A DNA stretch of 64,000 nucleotides from Kangiella sp. HD9-110m-PIT-SAG07. GTDB lineage: Bacteria > Pseudomonadota > Gammaproteobacteria > Enterobacterales > Kangiellaceae. A model generated the notes under the pieces. It had not been told where the DNA came from. It did no database searches and saw only the letters and a list, made by a program, of their open reading frames with translations. The position numbers and the translations under genes are program-made. The stretch is from positions 176,316 to 240,315 of the forward strand of contig QQTG01000021.1 in assembly GCA_003370465.1 (NCBI GenBank), in the 5' to 3' direction. Below, in pieces: positions 19,069 to 26,403 of the stretch (its first letter is position 1; each line of letters starts with the position of its first letter).

Positions 19069-20484
19069 ATGCTTCCTGTTATCGCGCTCGTTGGTCGTCC
19101 CAATGTCGGCAAATCTACGTTATTCAATCGACTGACCAAGTCGCGCGATGCCCTTGTAGCTAACCTTCCTGGATTAACTCGTGACCGTCAATATGGACAG
19201 GCTAAATTAAAAGGCCAGTCCTTTATCGTCGTTGATACTGGTGGTATCGCCGGTGACGAAGAGGGTATTGATGACTTAATGGCTAAACAATCGCTACAGG
19301 CGGTTGATGAAGCTGATATCGTATTATTCATGGTTGATGCAAGAACCGGCATGACAGCGGCAGACGAGTATGTCGCAGAACAGTTACGCCGTCAGCAAAA
19401 GCCAGTAATTTTAGTGGTTAATAAAACCGATGGTGTGCATGCGGAAGCAGCCTTAGCTGAGTATTACAGCTTTGGTTACAGCACTATCTTGCCGATTGCG
19501 GCTGAGCATGGACGTGGTGTTACCACTCTTATTGATACCGTTTTAGAGAGTTTAGAGTTAACGCCTGTTAACGAAGAAGATCAAACCATCGAAGAGCTTC
19601 AGGCTCGTGGTTTGAAGCTTGCGGTAGTCGGGCGCCCAAATGTGGGTAAATCTACTTTAATTAATCGTTTTCTAGGTGAAGATCGCGTGGTGGTATTCGA
19701 TATGCCTGGGACCACTCGCGATAGTATCTATATTGAAATGGAGCGTCGCGGAAAACCTTACACGCTGATTGATACTGCTGGTGTGCGTCGGCGAGGAAAG
19801 GTCAAAGAAACCGTAGAAAAGTTTTCGGTTTTAAAAACGCTTCAAGCGATAGGCGATGCTAACGTTGTTGTCATGGTTGTCGATGCTCGTGAACCGATCA
19901 CCGATCAAGATCTCAGTCTGATTAGTCATGTGATTGACGCCGGCCGCTCAATGGTTATAGCCGTAAATAAGTGGGATGGCATGACCGAGGAAGAAAGAGC
20001 CGATGTTAAAACTGAGATCGATCGCCGTTTAGGCTTTGTTGATTTTGCGCGGCTTCACTTTATCTCAGCGTTACATGGCTCTAACGTAGGTCATTTGTGG
20101 GAGTCGGTTGATGAAGCTTGGGAAAGTGCCCTGATTGAAATGACTGCTTCTCAATTAACGCGCTTGCTCGAGCAGGCTTATGATCGTCATCAACCACCAG
20201 CGATCAAAGGACGTAGAATTAAGCTTCGTTATGCTCACCCGGGTGGCCATAATCCACCATTGATCGTGATCCATGGTAAGCAAGTCAGTAAATTACAAGA
20301 AAGTTATAAGCGTTATTTAATTAACTTTTTCCGCAAGAAATTAAACCTTATTGGAACGCCAATTCGTCTTGAAACTAAAGAAGGCGATAACCCTTTTGCG
20401 GATAAAGCCAATAAAAGTCGAGAGCTATCACGCCGTCAACGTTTGAAAAAGAAACGTGCGATTAAGAAATTTGGCAAAAAGTAA
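19069..20484 (+). CDS. der: Ribosome biogenesis GTPase Der (EngA)
   Basis: An essential GTPase with two tandem G domains that assists 50S subunit assembly. The first P-loop GRPNVGKST is at residues 9-17 and the second near residue 188. Both DTxG motifs (DTGG and DTAG) and both NKxD motifs (NKTD and NKWD) are present. A KH-like domain and a Lys/Arg-rich tail end the 471-residue protein. Its stop codon lies inside the shared terminator with xseA. Confidence 0.98.
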   Translation: MLPVIALVGRPNVGKSTLFNRLTKSRDALVANLPGLTRDRQYGQAKLKGQSFIVVDTGGIAGDEEGIDDLMAKQSLQAVDEADIVLFMVDARTGMTAADEYVAEQLRRQQKPVILVVNKTDGVHAEAALAEYYSFGYSTILPIAAEHGRGVTTLIDTVLESLELTPVNEEDQTIEELQARGLKLAVVGRPNVGKSTLINRFLGEDRVVVFDMPGTTRDSIYIEMERRGKPYTLIDTAGVRRRGKVKETVEKFSVLKTLQAIGDANVVVMVVDAREPITDQDLSLISHVIDAGRSMVIAVNKWDGMTEEERADVKTEIDRRLGFVDFARLHFISALHGSNVGHLWESVDEAWESALIEMTASQLTRLLEQAYDRHQPPAIKGRRIKLRYAHPGGHNPPLIVIHGKQVSKLQESYKRYLINFFRKKLNLIGTPIRLETKEGDNPFADKANKSRELSRRQRLKKKRAIKKFGKK

Positions 20485-20505
20485 GTCTATTCGGGCTTAC
20501 TTTTT
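20476..20505. terminator. Bidirectional terminator containing the der and xseA stop codons
   Basis: AAAAAGTAAG (20476-20485) pairs perfectly with CTTACTTTTT (20496-20505). The der stop TAA (20482-20484) is in the left arm and the xseA stop (20487-20489, minus strand) is in the loop. A/T runs on both sides allow termination in both directions. Confidence 0.88.
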
Positions 20506-21836
20506 ACCTCTCCATCCTGAAACTTCGTTATTAACCCACTCGCTTTCTTAGCGTCTTTTGCTGTTCTTAAGGCTTTACCGGACTCATCTGTGGTGATGGT
20601 GTAGCCACGATCTAACGTTGCTAACGGACTGATATCATGAAGTTTTTGTGCGGATAACGCAAAGGCTTGTTGTGACAGTCCCAATTGTTGCTTGATAGCT
20701 TGTTGTAACTGTTTTTGCCATGCTGTTAAGCGCTGTTGTGACTGCTCTAGATGTTTTTGTGGCTTGTAGCTGTTTAATCGAACATGAACATTCCGTAAGT
20801 TAGCACCTTTCTGCTCTATAAAGCGTTTTTGGGCTGTGTGAAGTTGTTTTATAAGCCTTGCCAGATCAGTTTCACTTTGTGCCAGCCTTTGCTTTGGATG
20901 TACTATTTTTGAGGTTAACTTATCCAACCTTGCTTGCTGAATTTGCAACTTGTGTTGGAATTCATTGGCTAAGCGGCGCTCTACGGTTTGGAATTTATGG
21001 ATGATATCTGCACGGTTGGGTACCAGCATTTCGGCTGCGGCTGAGGGCGTTGGGGCGCGTAAGTCTGCAACCAAATCGCTGATCGAAGTGTCAACCTCAT
21101 GGCCGACAGCAGATACTACGGGAACCTTGCTTTTTCGGATTTCTCTAGCCAGCTTTTCGTCGTTAAAACACCACATATCTTCTAATGAGCCGCCACCGCG
21201 CGTGACTAATATGACGTCGCACTCAGCTCGGTCATTGGCGATATTAAGTTGCTCTATAATGGTTTTGGCAGCTTTCTCGCCTTGGACCTGACTAGGGTAG
21301 ATAATAATGGGGATTTGTGGCATGCGGCGCTTTAACACCGTTAAAACATCACGAATGGCTGCACCTGTAGCAGAGGTGATAATGCCGATTTTGTGAGGAA
21401 ACGTTGGAATAGGGCGCTTAAGTTCAGGGTCAAATAATCCTTCGCTATTCAACTTTTGTTTTAGGCGATCGAAAGCTATTTGCAAAGCACCTTCACCCGC
21501 CGCCTCCATGTATTCGCCGATTAGCTGTAAATCGCCGCGTGGTTCATACAAACTAATCTTAGCCCGCATCAGGATTTGTTGGCCGTCTTGCGGGGTAAAA
21601 CGCACGCTTCGATTACGGTTTTTAAACATGGCGCAGCGAAACTGTGAATCGGAGTCTTTTAGTGTGAAATACCAGTGGCCTGAGCGAGGAGTCGCTAAAT
21701 TAGAGATTTCTCCCGTGATCCAGACTTGACCAATTTCGGCCTCGAGTTGCCTGCGAACATTCAGTGCTAGCTCGGTGACGGAGTAAATTTTGCGTTGTTG
21801 AGTAGGTTCTTGCGGCTCTAAAATCGGTTTTATCAT
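20487..21836 (-). CDS. xseA: Exodeoxyribonuclease VII large subunit
   Basis: The large subunit of exonuclease VII, which degrades single-stranded DNA from both ends. The N-terminal OB fold begins at YSVTELALNVRRQLEAEIG and includes VWITGEISN. The catalytic domain contains the segment GIITSATGAAIRDVL and VTRGGGSLEDMW. A long coiled coil lies in the last third. Length 449 residues is typical. It is divergent from guaB, as in E. coli; the small subunit gene xseB is not in this window. Confidence 0.97.
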   Translation of the reverse strand: MIKPILEPQEPTQQRKIYSVTELALNVRRQLEAEIGQVWITGEISNLATPRSGHWYFTLKDSDSQFRCAMFKNRNRSVRFTPQDGQQILMRAKISLYEPRGDLQLIGEYMEAAGEGALQIAFDRLKQKLNSEGLFDPELKRPIPTFPHKIGIITSATGAAIRDVLTVLKRRMPQIPIIIYPSQVQGEKAAKTIIEQLNIANDRAECDVILVTRGGGSLEDMWCFNDEKLAREIRKSKVPVVSAVGHEVDTSISDLVADLRAPTPSAAAEMLVPNRADIIHKFQTVERRLANEFQHKLQIQQARLDKLTSKIVHPKQRLAQSETDLARLIKQLHTAQKRFIEQKGANLRNVHVRLNSYKPQKHLEQSQQRLTAWQKQLQQAIKQQLGLSQQAFALSAQKLHDISPLATLDRGYTITTDESGKALRTAKDAKKASGLITKFQDGEVKSKPE

Positions 21837-21875
21837 AATCTGGACGTTGAAATGAGTTATTTAGTTGTTTTCCTA

Positions 21876-21905
21876 TTTACCTGTACAGCACAGGCACGTT
21901 ATAAT
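21876..21905 (+). promoter_or_regulatory. Candidate guaB promoter
   Basis: TTTACC (21876-21881) and TATAAT (21900-21905) are separated by 18 bases in the xseA-guaB divergent gap, 60 bases before the guaB start codon. Confidence 0.45.
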
Positions 21906-21965
21906 AACGCGCTTCATCTAGTCAGTGCCTGTCGCATTGACGCTAAATAATACGTGGTACACCCT

Positions 21966-23426
21966 ATGCGCATTATAGAGGAAGCTCTAACCTTTGACGA
22001 CGTTTTATTAGTACCTGGACACTCTACTGTCCTACCAGCCGATGCTGATCTGCGTACTAAAATTACCCGTGAGTTCGCTCTAAATATTCCACTTGTTTCC
22101 GCTGCGATGGATACTGTGACAGAATCAAGTCTTGCTATTGCGTTGGCGCAAGAAGGTGGGATGGGCTTCATTCACAAGAATATGTCTATCGAGCAACAAG
22201 CCGAACATGTTCGCCGCGTGAAAAAATTCGAAAGCGGTATCGTCAGCGATCCTATTACTGTTACTCCTGATACAACCATCGGCCAGTTAAAGCAAATGAC
22301 TGCTCAGCATGGTATTTCTGGAATGCCAGTAGTCGAGGGCGATCAGCTAGTCGGCATTGTGACTAATCGTGATATCCGTTTTGAAACTCGTGATGGCCAG
22401 CCAGTATCATCTGTAATGACGCCAAAAGAGCGTCTTGTCACGGTTCAAGAAGGCGCTAGCCAAGAGGAAATCTTAGATAAGCTACACACAAACCGAATCG
22501 AAAAGCTATTAGTCGTAAACGAGAACTTTGATTTAAAAGGTTTGATTACGGTTAAAGATATTAATAATGCAGAAACGAAGCCTAATGCTTGTAAGGATCG
22601 TTATGGTCACTTACGCGTTGGCGCCGCTGTTGGTACGGGACCGGAAACTCCAGACCGTATTTCTGCTATTGTCGAAGCTGGGGTAGACATTATCCTAGTA
22701 GACACGTCACATGGTCATTCGCAAGGCGTACTTGATCGTGTTAAGTGGGTCAAAGAAAACTACCCAGACAAACAAGTTATTGGTGGTAATGTAGCTACCG
22801 GTGCTGGTGCGCGTGCATTAGTTGATGCGGGGGCGGACGGCGTTAAAGTCGGTATTGGCCCTGGTTCAATCTGTACCACTCGTATCGTAACTGGAGTGGG
22901 CGTTCCACAGATCTCAGCGATCTCAAGCGTGGCTAAAGAACTTGAAGGCACAGGCATTCCATTTATTGCAGACGGAGGCGTTCGCTTCTCGGGTGACATG
23001 TGTAAAGCGATTGCTGCTGGTGCTTACAGCGTGATGGTTGGCTCAATGCTTGCAGGTACAGAAGAAGCGCCAGGCGAAGTTGAGCTGTACCAAGGGCGTT
23101 CTTATAAGTCATACCGTGGTATGGGTTCTTTAGGTGCAATGTCACAAAAGAATAGCTCGGCGGATCGTTACTTCCAAAGCTCAAATGCAGCAGACAAGCT
23201 CGTTCCTGAAGGTATCGAAGGTCGTGTTCCTTATAAAGGAAGCATGACGCAGATTGTCCATCAAATGATGGGTGGCTTACGTTCAAGCATGGGCCTAACT
23301 GGCTGTAAAAACATTGAAGACGTTCGCACTAAAGCTCAGTTTGTGAGAGTGACTAATGCGGGCATGAGCGAGAGTCATGTGCATGATGTGTCAATAACGA
23401 AAGAAGCACCAAACTATCGCGTTTAG
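21966..23426 (+). CDS. guaB: IMP dehydrogenase GuaB
   Basis: Catalyses NAD-dependent oxidation of IMP to XMP, the first committed step to GMP. The barrel carries the catalytic cysteine Cys303 in [11 protein letters not shown], and two CBS domains (about residues 92-205) are inserted near the front. The flap and tail motifs, for example [10 protein letters not shown], are present. The ATG at 21966 gives 486 residues (E. coli 488); the upstream GTG at 21954 is less likely. guaA follows, but a palindrome and a terminator lie between them. Confidence 0.98.
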   Translation: MRIIEEALTFDDVLLVPGHSTVLPADADLRTKITREFALNIPLVSAAMDTVTESSLAIALAQEGGMGFIHKNMSIEQQAEHVRRVKKFESGIVSDPITVTPDTTIGQLKQMTAQHGISGMPVVEGDQLVGIVTNRDIRFETRDGQPVSSVMTPKERLVTVQEGASQEEILDKLHTNRIEKLLVVNENFDLKGLITVKDINNAETKPNACKDRYGHLRVGAAVGTGPETPDRISAIVEAGVDIILVDTSHGHSQGVLDRVKWVKENYPDKQVIGGNVATGAGARALVDAGADGVKVGIGPGSICTTRIVTGVGVPQISAISSVAKELEGTGIPFIADGGVRFSGDMCKAIAAGAYSVMVGSMLAGTEEAPGEVELYQGRSYKSYRGMGSLGAMSQKNSSADRYFQSSNAADKLVPEGIEGRVPYKGSMTQIVHQMMGGLRSSMGLTGCKNIEDVRTKAQFVRVTNAGMSESHVHDVSITKEAPNYRV

Positions 23427-23453
23427 CAGGTTAAAATACTTAATCTCTTTGTT

Positions 23454-23513
23454 AAATAAAATTGAGTTTTTGCTCATTTGTTATCAACAAACTCCGCAAG
23501 CTCAATTTTATTT
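23454..23513. repeat. Palindromic repeat, copy C
   Basis: A 13-bp perfect inverted repeat (AAATAAAATTGAG at 23454-23466, CTCAATTTTATTT at 23501-23513) encloses TTGC/GCAA and the hairpin TTTGTT-atc-AACAAA. The motifs TCA and CTCCG flank the inner hairpin exactly as in copy A. Sequence similarity to copy A continues to about 23545. Confidence 0.75.
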
Positions 23514-23565
23514 GCGTCGAACTTAAGCATTTTACCTCTGCTAAATATTTTGAAAGGATATATTG

Positions 23566-23592
23566 AGCCGCAGAATTTTACTGCGGCTTTTT
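23566..23592 (+). terminator. Intrinsic terminator between guaB and guaA
   Basis: AGCCGCAG pairs with CTGCGGCT over a seven-base loop and is followed by a T run. It lies 64 bases before guaA, so guaA may have its own promoter or depend on read-through. Confidence 0.8.
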
Positions 23593-23655
23593 GATTTTTT
23601 TCAGCTGTGGGAATTTATCTCATAGTATGAGTAGCTAACCTAGAAAGGTAAGAAG

Positions 23656-25233
23656 ATGCAAACAGATATTCATGATCACCGTATATTGATTTTGGACTTT
23701 GGTTCTCAGTACACGCAACTTATCGCACGTCGAGTTCGTGAGATTGGTGTTTACTGTGAGCTGGTACCTTTTGATGTTAGCGACGACTATGTTCGTGAAT
23801 TTAATCCACAAGGTATTATTTTATCAGGTGGCCCTGAATCGGTATCTGGAGAGGGCACGCCACGAGCGCCTGAACTAGTGTTTGAGTTAGGCATTCCTGT
23901 TCTTGGAATCTGCTATGGTATGCAAACCATGGCTTACCAATTTGGCGGCAAAGTTGGTGGCTCTGAGAAGCGTGAGTTCGGTTATGCTGAAGTCTTTATC
24001 AATACGCCAAACGACTTATTAGACGGTATTGAAGACCGTTTTAATACGGAAGGAAAGGCATTGTTAGACGTTTGGATGAGTCACGGTGATAAGGTTTTAG
24101 AAGTCCCTGAATCATTTGAAGTGATTGCTTCGAGCGATAATGCTCCTATTGCTGCTATGGCACATAAAGAAAAACCTTTCTATGGTATCCAGTTCCATGC
24201 AGAAGTAACACACACCAAGCAAGGCGGACGTTTATTAGATCGCTTTGTTACTGAGATTTGTGGTTGTGAGCGCTTATGGACTGCTGAAAATATTATCGAT
24301 GATGCTATTGAACAAATTAAAGAACAAGTCGGCGACGATAAAGTCGTGCTTGGCTTGTCCGGTGGCGTTGATTCATCAGTAACGGCAATGCTTTTGCATA
24401 GAGCAATTGGCAAAAATCTTACCTGTGTGTTTGTTGATAACGGTTTGCTGCGCTTAAACGAAGCTGATCAAGTTATGGCGATGTTTGGCGACAACTTCGG
24501 TTTGAATATTATTCGAATTGATGCCGAAGATCGTTTCTTAAACGAGCTGAAAGGTGTTGATGAGCCAGAGGCTAAACGTAAAATCATTGGTAAGGTTTTT
24601 GTCGATATTTTTGATGAAGAGTCTAAAAAATTAACCAATGCAAAATGGTTAGCGCAAGGCACAATTTATCCAGACGTTATTGAGTCAGCAGGTGCCAAGA
24701 CCGGTAAAGCGCATGTCATTAAATCACACCACAATGTGGGCGGACTACCAGAAACCATGGAGTTAAAGTTAGTTGAGCCACTACGTGAATTGTTTAAAGA
24801 TGAAGTACGTAAAATTGGTCTAGAGCTCGGCTTACCTTACGATATGCTATATCGCCATCCTTTCCCAGGGCCAGGCTTAGGCGTTCGTATTTTAGGTGAA
24901 GTGAAGAAAGAGTACGCTGACTTGCTACGACGCGCAGATGCGATTTTCATCGAAGAGCTGTATAAACATGACCTGTATCATAAGACCAGTCAATCGTTCA
25001 CTGTATTCCTACCAGTACGTTCGGTGGGCGTTATGGGCGATGGTCGTAAGTATGATTATGTTGTTGCACTTCGCGCGGTAGAAACCATCGACTTCATGAC
25101 TGCTCGTTGGGCGCATTTACCGTATGAGTTCTTGGAGTTGGTTTCTGGAAGAATTATTAACGAAGTCGACGGCATTTCTCGTGTGACTTATGATATTTCG
25201 TCGAAGCCGCCAGCTACTATCGAGTGGGAGTAA
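23656..25233 (+). CDS. guaA: Glutamine-hydrolysing GMP synthase GuaA
   Basis: Converts XMP to GMP with glutamine as nitrogen donor. The class I glutaminase domain has its nucleophile Cys86 in GICYGMQT. The ATP pyrophosphatase domain starts with the P-loop [10 protein letters not shown] (about residue 234). The C-terminal dimerisation domain includes [14 protein letters not shown]. Length 525 residues equals the E. coli enzyme. It forms the guanine branch with guaB. Confidence 0.99.
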   Translation: MQTDIHDHRILILDFGSQYTQLIARRVREIGVYCELVPFDVSDDYVREFNPQGIILSGGPESVSGEGTPRAPELVFELGIPVLGICYGMQTMAYQFGGKVGGSEKREFGYAEVFINTPNDLLDGIEDRFNTEGKALLDVWMSHGDKVLEVPESFEVIASSDNAPIAAMAHKEKPFYGIQFHAEVTHTKQGGRLLDRFVTEICGCERLWTAENIIDDAIEQIKEQVGDDKVVLGLSGGVDSSVTAMLLHRAIGKNLTCVFVDNGLLRLNEADQVMAMFGDNFGLNIIRIDAEDRFLNELKGVDEPEAKRKIIGKVFVDIFDEESKKLTNAKWLAQGTIYPDVIESAGAKTGKAHVIKSHHNVGGLPETMELKLVEPLRELFKDEVRKIGLELGLPYDMLYRHPFPGPGLGVRILGEVKKEYADLLRRADAIFIEELYKHDLYHKTSQSFTVFLPVRSVGVMGDGRKYDYVVALRAVETIDFMTARWAHLPYEFLELVSGRIINEVDGISRVTYDISSKPPATIEWE

Positions 25234-25240
25234 ATTTATC

Positions 25241-25340
25241 TTTTTGGCATAATACTGTGTTAAAAGAGTGCTCGCTTGGTCATTTACTATGAGTAAACTC
25301 CCTTCGCTGTGCGCTCTTTTGCCTTGTCTTATGCCAAAAA
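25241..25340. repeat. Palindromic repeat, copy B
   Basis: Three nested helices: TTTTTGGCATAA (25241-25252) with TTATGCCAAAAA (25329-25340); AAAAGAGTGC (25262-25271) with GCGCTCTTTT (25311-25320, one wobble); and TTTACT-atg-AGTAAA (25283-25297). The motif CTCC follows the inner hairpin as in copies A and C. It begins seven bases after the guaA stop codon. Confidence 0.75.
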
Positions 25341-25456
25341 TCTTAAATTTAAAGATTTACTTGCTAATAAACACTTTTCCATAAACGATAGCATTGAAAT
25401 TGAAGGCAAATTTGTTTTCCCTTTGGAGTTTGCCGAGAACGATAAAATAATAGCGT

Positions 25457-25510
25457 AAATCAGGCAGGAAGCCTGATTTAACAAAGACGAAACAGGACGT
25501 TTCGTTTTGT
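25457..25510. repeat. Tandem hairpin pair, copy 2
   Basis: AAATCAGGC (25457-25465) pairs with GCCTGATTT (25471-25479). ACAAAGACGAAAC (25481-25493) pairs with GTTTCGTTTTGT (25499-25510) with one bulged base. Positions and sizes match the copy at 8292-8347. Two base pairs of the first stem are swapped for other Watson-Crick pairs. Confidence 0.75.
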
Positions 25511-25692
25511 GGCGCGTCATTAATTATATTGATCGAGGGAAATGCAAAGCATCAAACGACAGGGGTGTCTTTTCTTTTTGCCCTTTTCTTTACCCCAAAG
25601 GGATTCCCTGTGGTTAGACAGAAAGAAAAGTGTAATGTACTACTCATCACTTTAAGCTTTATATTTAAGCTAAGGTATTATTAATATACTAA

Positions 25693-26160
25693 ATGACAAA
25701 CTTCACTGAACAAGATCACCAATACATGCAACGAGCTTTTGAATTAGCGGAGATCGCTAAGGTGAAGGGCGAGGTGCCTGTTGGTGCTGTATTGGTTAAA
25801 GATGGTGAAGTCGTCTCTGAGGGCTTTAATCAGCCGATTTTGAGTAATGACCCGACGGCTCATGCGGAAGTGGTGGCGTTACGAAAAGCGGGGAAGGCTC
25901 TACAGAATTACCGTTTAGTTGATACCACTTTATATGTGACATTAGAGCCGTGTGCGATGTGTGCTATGGCTTTAGTTCACGCCCGTGTGTCAAAAGTGAT
26001 TTTTGCTACAGAAGATCCTCGTACTGGTGCTGGTGGTTCTGTTTTAAATATTCTTAAATATCAAACATTTAACCATCATTGCGATGTTAGCTCAGGCTTA
26101 TTAAAAGACCAGTGTTCAGAGCAGCTTAAAGCATTTTTTAAAAAAAAGCGCAATAAATAA
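25693..26160 (+). CDS. tadA: tRNA adenosine(34) deaminase TadA
   Basis: Deaminates A34 to inosine in tRNA-Arg(ACG). The 155-residue product has the zinc and catalytic motifs of the cytidine deaminase fold: HAE (His57, Glu59) and PCAMC (Cys87, Cys90). A basic tail ends the protein. It stands between the repeat-filled gap after guaA and the lysine gene, with no operon partner evident. Confidence 0.97.
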   Translation: MTNFTEQDHQYMQRAFELAEIAKVKGEVPVGAVLVKDGEVVSEGFNQPILSNDPTAHAEVVALRKAGKALQNYRLVDTTLYVTLEPCAMCAMALVHARVSKVIFATEDPRTGAGGSVLNILKYQTFNHHCDVSSGLLKDQCSEQLKAFFKKKRNK

Positions 26161-26171
26161 CCAAAATGTAT

Positions 26172-26199
26172 TTGACAATATTTCTCAATAACTTATATT
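26172..26199 (+). promoter_or_regulatory. Promoter of the lysC-lysA fusion
   Basis: A perfect TTGACA (26172-26177) and TATATT (26194-26199) are 16 bases apart. The predicted start of transcription is near 26206, one base before the ATG of the lysine-rich leader frame. Confidence 0.7.
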
Positions 26200-26206
26200 T
26201 CGCTTA

Positions 26207-26305
26207 ATGAATTTATTATTTACTGCCGCTAAATACAGCGAGAACCATAGCAAGAAACACGACAAAAAGGTGCTTAAAAAACGCATCTTGTTCTGCTGTG
26301 GGTAA
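26207..26305 (+). CDS. Putative lysine-rich leader peptide
   Basis: A 32-codon frame that starts MNLLFTAAKYSENHS and continues through three Lys pairs (codons 16-17, 20-21, 24-25) to a TAA at 26303. Seven of 32 codons are lysine. No Shine-Dalgarno is visible. Because the predicted transcript starts about one base before the ATG, translation would have to be leaderless. The frame lies directly ahead of a lysine biosynthesis gene, and its Lys run and stop codon are placed as expected for an attenuator. It is too short for routine annotation. Confidence 0.6.
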   Translation: MNLLFTAAKYSENHSKKHDKKVLKKRILFCCG

Positions 26306-26365
26306 ATAAAACGTTAATTAAACATTATTTAAAACCCGCACAGGAAATCCTTTGCGGGTTTTTTT
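26245..26365 (+). promoter_or_regulatory. Attenuator with three mutually exclusive helices upstream of lysC-lysA
   Basis: Helix 1:2 pairs CCATAGCAAGAA (26245-26256) with TTCTGCTGTGG (26291-26301). Helix 2:3 (antiterminator) pairs CTGTGGG and TAAATAA (26296-26309) with TTATTTA (26325-26331) and CCCGCACAG (26335-26343). Helix 3:4 (terminator) pairs AAAACCCGCA (26331-26340) with TGCGGGTTTT (26353-26362), followed by T's to 26365. A ribosome stalled at the Lys codons would mask strand 1 and free strand 2; one that reaches the stop codon would mask strand 2. No L-box riboswitch consensus is apparent. Confidence 0.7.
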
Positions 26366-26403
26366 GTGTCTAATCAAAATATAAGTTATTGAGGAATATA
26401 AGA

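Larger units (their letters stand above)
25234..25692. other. Intergenic region guaA-tadA occupied by dispersed element B
   Basis: This 459-base gap repeats the layout of the queE-queC gap: a palindrome (25241-25340), a degraded coding-like segment, two tandem hairpins (25457-25510), then a tail with CTTTTCTTT and AAAGAAAAG inverted segments (25570-25630). A 42-codon rightward open stretch ending KFVFPLEFAENDKIIA (about 25330-25458) has no start codon and is probably fortuitous. Confidence 0.6.

Noticed and set aside
25330..25458. 42-codon rightward frame ending KFVFPLEFAENDKIIA as a gene
   Set aside because: It has no start codon, overlaps palindrome B, and the corresponding place in element A is full of stops.
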